From Sphingomonas sp. UBA1000 (GTDB taxonomy: Bacteria > Pseudomonadota > Alphaproteobacteria > Sphingomonadales > Sphingomonadaceae), in the NCBI GenBank assembly GCA_002291855.1, contig DBAW01000238.1, positions 1 through 16,589 of the forward strand: DNA of 16,589 nt, given 5' to 3'. The position numbers and the translations under genes are program-made. This document shows positions 7,639 to 15,362 of the stretch, piece by piece. Below the pieces are notes generated by a model. That model was given only the letters and a program-made list of their open reading frames with translations, ran no database searches and was not told the origin of the DNA. Each line of letters starts with the position of its first letter. Position 1 is the stretch's first letter.

Positions 7639-8513
7639 CCCGGCAGCTGATCCAGAAACGCGTCGATCTGCGCGGTCGCGGGGTCGAGCGGCCTGCCAAT
7701 CTCGTCGTTCAGCCGGACATGGCTGGTCCCGGCAATGGGCTGGACATAGACCGGGCCTGCCCCCGCGCGCACCAGATCGCGCGCCAGCGCGCGGCATTGC
7801 CAGCCGCTGCCCGGATTGGCGACATCGTGCAGCATCAGCCAGCCCGCCGCATTGGGCGCGGCGGCATGCGCCAACGGCGACAGCGCCCATTGCCGCGCCG
7901 GATCATCGCCGAATGCGGGACGGAAAAACGCATCGATCGCCCCGCCGCGCGCGCCGCTGCCGAGGATGGCGGTGACGTCGAGCGCCGCCGGATCGAGCAG
8001 CACGACGCCGCGCACCGCCCCCAGCGGGACGCCCGCGCGCTCCAGCCATTGCGGGTCCGCGCCCAGCATCGCTGCCAGATGCCCGCCCGAGCTGTGGCCG
8101 ATCAGCACGATCCGGCGGCCATCGATCCCCGGCATCCGCGCCAGCCGCGCGATTGCGCCCGCAATCTCGGCCAGCTGGTCCTCGACCCGCACCGTCCCGA
8201 CAAAGCGGTAGCCGATGGTCGCATAGGCATGGCCGGTGCGGGTGAAATGTTCGGCCTGGCTGCCTTCGCCCGCTGCCGGCGTCCCGGCGCTCCATCCGCC
8301 GCCATGCAGATAGACGATCAGCGGCATCGTCTCAGTGCCGCGCCGGAACAGGCCGATGGTCTGGCGCGGATCGGGGCCATAGCTGATGCGGGTGAGCGCG
8401 AGCGGGGCCGTGACCAGCCGCGCCTCGCCGGTCCGGGCAGCGATATTGGGCGTCGCGCCCAGCAGCAGCGCCGCCGCCACGATCAGGCTGATCCAGTCCA
8501 TCCGCCCGTCCAT
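7632..8513 (-). CDS. Exported alpha/beta hydrolase (esterase/lipase-like)
   Basis: This 293-residue protein has the alpha/beta-hydrolase layout of the HSL / BD-FAE-like esterases. The oxyanion-hole motif is HGGGW (70-74), and the nucleophile elbow GHSSG (139-143) places Ser141 as catalytic. Likely triad partners are Asp230 (WLMLHD) and His265 (GTSHVRL). A hydrophobic N-terminal segment (about 6-26) suggests a signal peptide or membrane anchor. I chose the ATG at 8513 because AGGTGG lies just upstream and a candidate promoter lies at 8536-8564; the frame extends to 8570, but that would start upstream of the promoter. A start at 8501 is also possible. It points against its neighbours, with its 3' end only 13 bases from the hisZ stop. 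The substrate is unknown; an acyl or aryl ester is the reasonable guess. Confidence 0.88.
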   Translation of the reverse strand: MDGRMDWISLIVAAALLLGATPNIAARTGEARLVTAPLALTRISYGPDPRQTIGLFRRGTETMPLIVYLHGGGWSAGTPAAGEGSQAEHFTRTGHAYATIGYRFVGTVRVEDQLAEIAGAIARLARMPGIDGRRIVLIGHSSGGHLAAMLGADPQWLERAGVPLGAVRGVVLLDPAALDVTAILGSGARGGAIDAFFRPAFGDDPARQWALSPLAHAAAPNAAGWLMLHDVANPGSGWQCRALARDLVRAGAGPVYVQPIAGTSHVRLNDEIGRPLDPATAQIDAFLDQLPGG

Positions 8514-8535
8514 CGCCCCACCTGCCATCCGCGCC

Positions 8536-8564
8536 ATCATAGCGCGGGGGCATGGCGCTGTCGC
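8536..8564 (-). promoter_or_regulatory. Candidate promoter for the alpha/beta hydrolase gene
   Basis: On the minus strand, GCGACA (8564-8559) and TATGAT (8541-8536) are 17 bases apart. The -10 box matches TATAAT at five of six positions and the -35 matches TTGACA at four. The ATG at 8513 lies 22 bases beyond the -10, leaving room for a short leader with the AGGTGG ribosome-binding site. Confidence 0.4.
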
Positions 8565-8592
8565 CTGCACGGTGCCGGGGGAGCAAAGAGGC

Positions 8593-8621
8593 TGGACCCG
8601 GCGGGCGGGCTTCTCTAGGCG
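8593..8621 (+). promoter_or_regulatory. Candidate purA promoter
   Basis: TGGACCC (8593-8599) matches five of seven positions of TTGACGS. It is followed after 14 bases by a weak -10-like TCTAGGCG (8614-8621). The spacing equals that of the candidate hisZ promoter. Transcription would begin about 20 bases before the GTG start codon, leaving the GGGAGG ribosome-binding site in the leader. Confidence 0.3.
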
Positions 8622-8647
8622 ACGCCGGGTCTGCGGGAGGATGAAAC

Positions 8648-9937
<1,290 letters not shown>

Positions 9938-9954
9938 TCGCTGACCTTGAGCGC

Positions 9955-9997
9955 AAAAAAGGGCCGCGCCCGGATCGTCCCGGGCGCGGCCCTTTTT
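9955..9997. terminator. Bidirectional intrinsic terminator between purA and cycM
   Basis: A perfect 13-bp GC-rich stem, GGGCCGCGCCCGG (9961-9973) with its complement at 9980-9992, surrounds a six-base loop. AAAAAA precedes it and TTTTT follows it, so it reads as stem plus U-run on both strands. It lies 17 bases after the purA stop and 27 bases after the cycM stop on the opposite strand, well placed to end both transcripts. It is the only textbook intrinsic terminator in the window. Confidence 0.93.
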
Positions 9998-10024
9998 GTG
10001 TCGGCAGGCGCGGGGCGCGCGGGC

Positions 10025-10645
10025 TTATTCGCCTGCCGCCGGAGCCTCGGCCGCGTTGAGTTCGGCGGGCGCTTCGGCGGCTGCTTCCTCGCTCGCCGCG
10101 TCGGGCGCGGCTTCCGCCGGGGCCTCGGGCATCGGCTTGGGCGCATCGCTCTGCGCGTTCAGATAGGCGATGACATTGGCGCGTTCCTGCCCGTCGCCGA
10201 TGCCGGCAAAGGTCATCTTGGTGCCTTCGGCATATTTGCGCGGGCTCTTCAGCCAGGCATCAAGGCTGGCCCAGTCCCACGGGCCGCTCTTGCCCTTGAG
10301 CGCATCCGAATAGGCGAAGCCGGCGACATGGGCATGGTTGCTGCCCACCGTGCCCCACAGATTGGGGCCGACGCCGTTCGCGCCGCCCTTGTTGACCGAA
10401 TGGCAGGCCGCGCATTTGGCGAAGCTCTTTTCGCCCGCCGCCGGATCGGCCTTGGCCATGCGCGCCTCGATCGATTCCTCGGCTTCCGCCGCGCCGCCGC
10501 CCGTCTCGACGACGCCGGCAATCGGATAACCCATCTTCTCGGGCCGTTCGGCCTTGAACAGCTCGCTCGAGACAATGCCGGCGCCCAGCGCCACGATACC
10601 GGCACCCAGCACCCAGCCGGCGATCGTGTTGTTGCGGTCGTCCAT
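10025..10645 (-). CDS. cycM: Membrane-anchored c-type cytochrome (CycM / cytochrome c552-like)
   Basis: This 206-residue protein is a class I cytochrome c held to the membrane by an uncleaved N-terminal helix (about 9-29), with the haem domain in the periplasm. The haem-binding motif CAACH is at 78-82, and the likely axial Met is Met144 in GTKMTFAG. Members of this family carry electrons between the bc1 complex and terminal oxidases in alphaproteobacteria. After the cytochrome fold (ending near 165) there is a tail of about 40 residues rich in Ala, Pro and Glu with no predicted fold. The ATG at 10645 has AGGAG four bases upstream. It is divergent from pheA and shares a two-way terminator with purA. 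The name cycM is by domain layout; a more general 'cytochrome c family protein' is safe. Confidence 0.87.
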   Translation of the reverse strand: MDDRNNTIAGWVLGAGIVALGAGIVSSELFKAERPEKMGYPIAGVVETGGGAAEAEESIEARMAKADPAAGEKSFAKCAACHSVNKGGANGVGPNLWGTVGSNHAHVAGFAYSDALKGKSGPWDWASLDAWLKSPRKYAEGTKMTFAGIGDGQERANVIAYLNAQSDAPKPMPEAPAEAAPDAASEEAAAEAPAELNAAEAPAAGE

Positions 10646-10718
10646 GTTGCTCCTGATCCTCTAAAAAGCCGCGGTTCCTTTAAGAATAGACGCGCCCGCC
10701 CGCAAGCGGGCGTCTGGG

Positions 10719-10747
10719 TTCACAAAAGCGGCAAAACTGCCTAACCC
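10719..10747 (+). promoter_or_regulatory. Candidate pheA promoter
   Basis: TTCACA (10719-10724) matches the sigma-70 -35 box at five of six positions. A weak -10-like CCTAACCC (10740-10747) follows. The GTG start lies only eight bases after it, and the bases between are nearly all C with no ribosome-binding site, so a leaderless message is possible. Confidence 0.3.
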
Positions 10748-10755
10748 CCCGCCCC

Positions 10756-11646
10756 GTGCAGAGCTATCCCGAACCCGCCCGGCGGCTTGTGGCCGAAATG
10801 GCCGCCGCCGCCGCCGCCGATCCCGCGCGCGCCGTCGCCTTTCAGGGCGCGCCGGGGGCGAATTCGCATCTGGCCGCGCTCGGCCATTTTCCCGACGGGC
10901 TGCCCTTGCCCTGTTTCAGCTTCGAAGACGCGCTGGAGGCGGTGCGCGAGGGGCGTGCCGGCCATGCCGTGATCCCGATCGAAAACTCGCTGCACGGGCG
11001 GGTGGCCGACATTCATTTCCTGCTGCCCGAATCCGGGCTGGCGATTGTCGATGAACATTTCCTGCCGATCGAGCCGTGCCTGCTCGGCCGCGCCGGGGTG
11101 CCGGTGACGCAGGCGATCAGCCATCCCCAGGCGCTGGGGCAGAGCCGGCAATGGCTGCGCGCGCGCGGCATCCGGCCGGTGCCCTATGCCGACACCGCCG
11201 CCGCCGCCGCGCTGGTGGCGGAGCAGGGCGAGGTCGGCGCAGCCGCCATCGCGCCGCGCTTTGCGGCCGCGCTCTACGGGCTCGACGTGCTTGCCGAATC
11301 GATTGCCGATGCGCCGCACAACATGACCCGCTTCACCGTGCTGGCGTGCGAGGCGCGGGTGCCGGCGGCGGGCGTGCCGGTGATGACCAGCCTGACCTTC
11401 GAGGTGAAGAACATCCCCGCCGCGCTCTACAAGGCGCTGGGCGGCTTTGCGACCAACGGCGTCAACATGACCAAGCTGGAAAGCTATCAGCGCGGCGGCA
11501 GCTTTGCGGCGACCGAATTCTATGCCGATATCGAAGGCATGCCGGGCGATCCGGCGGTCGACCGCGCGCTCGACGAGCTGCGCTTCCACACCAAATGGGT
11601 GCGGCTGCTCGGCAGCTATCCGCAGGCGCGCAAGCGCGGTCTCTGA
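10756..11646 (+). CDS. pheA: Prephenate dehydratase
   Basis: This enzyme converts prephenate to phenylpyruvate, leading to phenylalanine. It is the single-function form without a chorismate mutase domain; the 296-residue length fits. The catalytic domain contains VAFQGAPGANSHLA (27-40), PIENS (74-78) and the TRF motif (191-193), whose Thr is catalytic. A C-terminal ACT domain begins near 210 and is expected to bind phenylalanine; its ESRP-type motif reads ESYQ (242-245). The GTG at 10756 gives the N-terminus I recall for sphingomonad homologues, but no Shine-Dalgarno precedes it. The next candidate, ATG at 10798, would still leave the fold intact. It is divergent from cycM and followed by pdxH after 50 bases. 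The function is secure; the exact start is less so. Confidence 0.95.
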   Translation: MQSYPEPARRLVAEMAAAAAADPARAVAFQGAPGANSHLAALGHFPDGLPLPCFSFEDALEAVREGRAGHAVIPIENSLHGRVADIHFLLPESGLAIVDEHFLPIEPCLLGRAGVPVTQAISHPQALGQSRQWLRARGIRPVPYADTAAAAALVAEQGEVGAAAIAPRFAAALYGLDVLAESIADAPHNMTRFTVLACEARVPAAGVPVMTSLTFEVKNIPAALYKALGGFATNGVNMTKLESYQRGGSFAATEFYADIEGMPGDPAVDRALDELRFHTKWVRLLGSYPQARKRGL

Positions 11647-11647
11647 T

Positions 11648-11675
11648 CCCGCCCGGCGCTGGCATTTCGGGCGGG
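11648..11675 (+). repeat. 8-bp hairpin in the pheA-pdxH gap
   Basis: CCCGCCCG (11648-11655) pairs perfectly with CGGGCGGG (11668-11675) around a 12-base loop, just after the pheA stop. There is no T-run. A TAGAGG box (11683-11688) lies eight bases before the pdxH ATG and could be a -10 element, but no good -35 accompanies it. Confidence 0.4.
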
Positions 11676-11696
11676 GCGGGCGTAGAGGCCCGGGCC

Positions 11697-12293
11697 ATGG
11701 CCAGCCCGTTTGAAACCCTCACCGACCCCTTCGCCCTGTTCGACATCTGGTATCAGGAGGCGCGAGCGAGCGAGATCAACGATTCGAACGCGATGGCGCT
11801 TGCGACTGCCGATGCCGCGGGGCGGCCGGCGGTGCGGATGGTGCTGCTCAAGGGCCATGGGCCGGACGGGTTCGTGTTCTACACCAACCGCGAAGGGCGC
11901 AAGGCCGGCGATCTGGCCGTCAATGCGCAGGCGGCCCTGCTGTTCCACTGGAAATCGCTGCGCCGCCAGATCCGCATCGAAGGGCCGGTGTCGATCGTCG
12001 GCGACGCCGAATCGGATGCCTATTTCGCCTCCCGGTCGCGCGATTCGCAGCTGGGCGCCTGGGCGTCCGACCAGTCCCGGACCCTGCCCGACCGGGCGAC
12101 GTTCGAGGCGCGCTATGAAGACGCGCGCGCGCGGTTCGACGGGCAGGATGTGCCCCGCCCGCCGCATTGGGGCGGCTACCGGGTCACGCCGCTCAGGATC
12201 GAATTCTGGCTCGACCGCGCCCACCGGCTGCACGAGCGCCGCCTGTTCGAACGCGACGGCGATGGCTGGCGGACGTCGCTGCTCTATCCATGA
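11697..12293 (+). CDS. pdxH: Pyridoxamine/pyridoxine 5'-phosphate oxidase
   Basis: PdxH is an FMN-dependent oxidase that turns pyridoxine or pyridoxamine 5'-phosphate into PLP. The 198-residue length is typical. Family blocks are visible: RMVLLKG (47-53) and FYTN (61-64) in the FMN-binding region, SLRRQIRIEG (87-96), SQLGAWAS (117-124) and a C-terminal region ending WRTSLLYP, where relatives carry a conserved substrate-contact segment. The ATG at 11697 is the only sensible start; a weak GAGG lies about eight bases upstream. It is 50 bases after pheA, and its stop overlaps the start of the cation-efflux gene (ATGA at 12290). It is therefore probably the first or second gene of a coupled operon. 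PLP is used by SerC, encoded in the same window. Confidence 0.96.
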   Translation: MASPFETLTDPFALFDIWYQEARASEINDSNAMALATADAAGRPAVRMVLLKGHGPDGFVFYTNREGRKAGDLAVNAQAALLFHWKSLRRQIRIEGPVSIVGDAESDAYFASRSRDSQLGAWASDQSRTLPDRATFEARYEDARARFDGQDVPRPPHWGGYRVTPLRIEFWLDRAHRLHERRLFERDGDGWRTSLLYP

Positions 12294-13255
12294 CCGGGCC
12301 GGCGCGCGATCTGGCCAGCGATCCGGCCCATGATCCGGCCCCTTATGCGCGGCTGACGCGCATGGCGGCGCTGGCCAGCGTGTCGGCGGCGCTGCTGCTG
12401 CTGGCGCTCAAGGGCTTTGCCGCCTGGCGCACCGGATCGGTCGCGATGCTCGGCTCGCTTGCCGATACCGGGTTCGATCTGGCGGCGTCGCTGATCACGC
12501 TCTGGGCGGTGCAGCTGGCAGCACTTCCCGCCGATCATGACCACCGCTTCGGCCATGGCAAGGCGGAGGCGCTGGCCGCGCTCGCCCAGGTCGGGCTGAT
12601 CGCGGTGTCGGCCGCCGGCATTGGCTGGCGCGCGGTCGACCGGCTGGTCGCGGGGGCCGCGCCCGCCAGCCCCGAATGGGGGATCGGCGTGTCGCTGGCG
12701 GCGATCGGGGTGACGGCGGCACTGCTTGCCGTGCAGCGGCGGGTGATCCGGCGCACCGGATCGGTGGCGATTGCCGCCGACAATCTGCATTACCAGTCCG
12801 ATCTGATGCTCAATCTGGGCGTCATCGCCGCGCTTGCGCTTGAGGCGTGGGCCGGGCTGTCCGGGGCCGATGCGCTGGGCGGGATCGCGATTGCACTGTG
12901 GCTGATCCGCGGCGCATGGTCCGCGGCGCGCACCGCCGTCGACCAGCTGATGGACCGCGAATGGCCGGAGCCGAAGCGCCGCGCCTTTATCGCGCTTGCC
13001 AACGACCATCCGGCGTTCCGGGGGATTCACGATCTGCGCACCCGCACCAGCGGCATGCAGGATTTCGCGCAATTCCATGTCTGGGTCGATCCGGCGATGA
13101 CCATTGCCGAGGCGCATGATGTGGTGGAGGAGATGGAGGGACGGCTTGCCCGTGCCTTTCCCGATACCGAGGTGCTGATCCACCTCGACCCGGAGGGCAA
13201 GATCGACCGGGCCGGGCAGGCCGACGAACATTTGCGGGAGATGCGGGAGCGATGA
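12290..13255 (+). CDS. Cation diffusion facilitator transporter, FieF-like
   Basis: This 321-residue inner-membrane protein exports divalent metal ions in exchange for protons. It has six predicted helices followed by a cytoplasmic metal-regulating domain (about 225-321). Metal-site residues match the FieF/YiiP type: Asp59 and Asp63 in helix 2 (LADTGFD), and His167 and Asp171 in helix 5 (HYQSD). The loop motif DHDHRFGHGKAEALA (82-96) is characteristic. FieF-type members move zinc and iron, sometimes cadmium; the true ion here cannot be read from sequence. The ATG at 12290 overlaps the pdxH stop by four bases, so translation is probably coupled, and no separate ribosome-binding site is seen. 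A shorter start at 12362 is possible. It overlaps the PhzF-family gene in the same way at its 3' end. Confidence 0.93.
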   Translation: MTGPARDLASDPAHDPAPYARLTRMAALASVSAALLLLALKGFAAWRTGSVAMLGSLADTGFDLAASLITLWAVQLAALPADHDHRFGHGKAEALAALAQVGLIAVSAAGIGWRAVDRLVAGAAPASPEWGIGVSLAAIGVTAALLAVQRRVIRRTGSVAIAADNLHYQSDLMLNLGVIAALALEAWAGLSGADALGGIAIALWLIRGAWSAARTAVDQLMDREWPEPKRRAFIALANDHPAFRGIHDLRTRTSGMQDFAQFHVWVDPAMTIAEAHDVVEEMEGRLARAFPDTEVLIHLDPEGKIDRAGQADEHLREMRER

Positions 13256-14049
13256 GCGGAACCAGGCTGGCGTTCACCCAGGTCGATGCCTTTGCCGACC
13301 GGTCCTTTGCCGGCAATCAGGCGGCGGTGATGCCGCTCGACGCCTGGCTGCCCGATGCGCTGCTCGCGGCCATCGCCAATGAGAACAATCTGGCCGAGAC
13401 CGCCTTCACCATCCCCGCGACCGGCGATGCCGATTATGAGCTGCGCTGGTTCACCCCGGCGGTCGAAGTGGCGATGTGCGGCCATGCGACGCTGGCGGCG
13501 GGGCATGTGCTGATGAACGGGCGCGATGCGGTGCGCTTCCGCACGCGCAAGGCCGGGGTGCTGACGGTGGCGCGTGACGGCGAGCGCTACCGGCTCGACC
13601 TGCCGGCGGTGCCGGTGGTGCCGCATGACCGCGCCGATGTCGCAGCAGCACTTGGCGTGGCGGGGGCCGCGACCTTCCAGTCTCAGGGCGATGCGGCGGA
13701 GCCGGCGGTGATCGTGCTGCTTGCCGACGAAGCGGCGGTGCGCGCGCTTGCCCCCGATTTCCGTGCCCTTGCCGCGACCGGGGTGATGGCGATTGCCACC
13801 GCGCCCGGTGCTGCGACCGATATCGTCAGCCGGGTGTTCGTGCCGGTGTGCGGGATTGACGAGGATCCCGTTACCGGGTCCGCCCATGCCGCGCTCACCC
13901 CGTTCTGGGCCGGGCGGCTGGGCCGCGAGGCGTTCACCGCGTTCCAGGCCAGTGCGCGGGGCGGCCATGTCGCCTGCCGGCTGGCCGGGGACCGGGTGCT
14001 GCTCGGCGGCGGCTGCGTGACGGTGATCGAGGGGCTGTTCGCGCTTTGA
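13252..14049 (+). CDS. PhzF-family isomerase/epimerase-like protein
   Basis: This 265-residue protein belongs to the PhzF fold, two related halves similar to diaminopimelate epimerase. In phenazine producers PhzF isomerises trans-2,3-dihydro-3-hydroxyanthranilate, but most bacterial relatives have no known substrate. Visible motifs are FTQVDAFADRSFAGNQAAV (8-26), ENNLAETAF (44-52) with the catalytic-type Glu49, LRWFTPAVEVAMCGHATLA (64-82) and GIDEDPVTGSAH (201-212). The key Glu is present, so an active isomerase is plausible. The window has no phenazine genes, so phenazine synthesis should not be inferred. The ATG at 13252 overlaps the previous stop (ATGA), with GGGAG repeats just upstream. 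Its stop overlaps the permease start, suggesting a functional pairing with a transporter. Confidence 0.92.
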   Translation: MSGTRLAFTQVDAFADRSFAGNQAAVMPLDAWLPDALLAAIANENNLAETAFTIPATGDADYELRWFTPAVEVAMCGHATLAAGHVLMNGRDAVRFRTRKAGVLTVARDGERYRLDLPAVPVVPHDRADVAAALGVAGAATFQSQGDAAEPAVIVLLADEAAVRALAPDFRALAATGVMAIATAPGAATDIVSRVFVPVCGIDEDPVTGSAHAALTPFWAGRLGREAFTAFQASARGGHVACRLAGDRVLLGGGCVTVIEGLFAL

Positions 14050-15344
14050 GCGGCACCGGCCCGGCCGCCGACGGCGCGCTGCGGCGCGACATCGGGCTGC
14101 TGGGATCGGCGTTTCTGGCGTTCAACGGGCTGGTGGGGGCGGGGATTTTCGTCCTGCCGGGGACGCTGGCCGAACGGTTCGGCGCGTTCAGTCCGTTTGC
14201 CTTTCCGCTGTTCGGGCTGCTCGCGCTGGTCATTGCGCTGCCCTTTGCGCGCATCGCCGGGCATCATCCGCTGTCGGGCGGGCCGGTCGTCTATGCGGCA
14301 CCGTTCGGGCCGTTCGTCGCCTTTCAGGCCGGCTGGCTCTATTATGTCGCGCGGGCGACGGCGCTCGCGGCCAATCTCAATGTGCTGGTCGCCTATGCGG
14401 CCGGGCTATGGCCGGTGCTCGGCACCGGGCCGGTGCGCGCGGCGCTGATCCTGGCGGTCATCGCGCTCGTCTGCGCGGTCAATGTCGCCGGGGTGCGCCG
14501 GGCGGTGCGGCTGGTCGATGCGATGACGCTGCTCAAGGCCGCGCCGCTCGTCCTGCTCGCGCTGGCGGCACTCGTCATGACCGCGCCCGACCTGTCGGGG
14601 TTGCTGCGGTCGGTGCCGGTGCTGCCGGCAGTGCCGCCGCTTGCCGAACTCAATGCGGCGGCGCTGCTGACGCTTTATGCCTTTGTCGGGTTCGAAAACA
14701 GCGTTGTTGCGGCGGGCGAGACGCGGCGGCCCGGCCGCACGCTGCCGCGCGCGCTGATCGGCACGGTGGTGCTGACGGCGCTGGTCTACACGCTCATCCA
14801 GGCCGCCTATCTGGCGGTAATGGGCACGGCCCCGGCGGGCGCGGCCGGGGGCGATGCGCCGATGATCGCGTTCGGCCGCGCGGTGTGGGGGGAGGCCGGG
14901 GCGATGCTGCTCACCATCGCCGCCATCGCCTCGGTCACCGGCAATGTCGCCGCGGGCGTCACCGGCAGCGCGCGCACCACCTATGCGATGGGGCGCGACG
15001 GGCTGCTGCCGCGCTGGTTCGCGGCCGTCGATCCGCGCTTTGCGACCCCCGCCCGGTCGATCTGGTTCATGGGCGCGTTCATCGCCGTGCTGGCGCTGAC
15101 CGGCGGCTTTGCCTGGCTGGCGGTCGCAAGCGTGCTCGCGCGGATGATCATCTATGCGCTCAGCATCGCCGCCCTGCCGCGCGCCGAGCCGGGCCGGGCG
15201 GGCATATGGGCGCTGACCCTGGCCGGCATCGCCACCTGCGGCTGGGTCGCCGCCCAGTCGGGGGCGGGCAGCTGGCAGGTGCTGGGCGTGCTCGGCGGGG
15301 CGGGGATGGCGCTTTATCTGGTCGCCCGGCGCGAACGGGCCTAG
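14046..15344 (+). CDS. APC-family amino acid permease
   Basis: This 432-residue, about 12-helix inner-membrane protein belongs to the amino acid-polyamine-organocation superfamily. The first helix carries VGAGIFVLPG (30-39), the unwound substrate-binding motif of the family. The helix 6 region shows YAFVGFEN (211-218), followed by a cytoplasmic loop ending in ETRRPGRTLPRA, typical of the family. It probably imports an amino acid or related amine with protons; the substrate is unknown. The start is TTG at 14046, overlapping the PhzF stop (TTGA). No ATG or GTG occurs before the first helix, and a GAGGGG purine run lies 11 bases upstream. It closes the pdxH-CDF-phzF-permease run and meets mnmA tail to tail after 18 bases. 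Confidence 0.9.
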   Translation: MSGTGPAADGALRRDIGLLGSAFLAFNGLVGAGIFVLPGTLAERFGAFSPFAFPLFGLLALVIALPFARIAGHHPLSGGPVVYAAPFGPFVAFQAGWLYYVARATALAANLNVLVAYAAGLWPVLGTGPVRAALILAVIALVCAVNVAGVRRAVRLVDAMTLLKAAPLVLLALAALVMTAPDLSGLLRSVPVLPAVPPLAELNAAALLTLYAFVGFENSVVAAGETRRPGRTLPRALIGTVVLTALVYTLIQAAYLAVMGTAPAGAAGGDAPMIAFGRAVWGEAGAMLLTIAAIASVTGNVAAGVTGSARTTYAMGRDGLLPRWFAAVDPRFATPARSIWFMGAFIAVLALTGGFAWLAVASVLARMIIYALSIAALPRAEPGRAGIWALTLAGIATCGWVAAQSGAGSWQVLGVLGGAGMALYLVARRERA

Positions 15345-15362
15345 CTTGGTTCGCCGGCCCGC

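Noticed and set aside
7485..8618. A 377-codon plus-strand open frame opposite the alpha/beta hydrolase
   Set aside because: The minus-strand frame has the catalytic motifs HGGGW and GHSSG, whereas this one is Arg/Gln-rich and unlike any family I know.
8641..8643. ATG immediately after the GGGAGG site, upstream of purA
   Set aside because: It is out of frame with PurA and directly abuts the ribosome-binding site with no spacing; the GTG at 8648 gives the conserved PurA N-terminus.
13252..14049. Phenazine biosynthesis cluster suggested by the PhzF-like gene
   Set aside because: No phzA/B, C, D, E or G relatives are present in the window, and most PhzF-fold proteins occur in organisms without phenazines.
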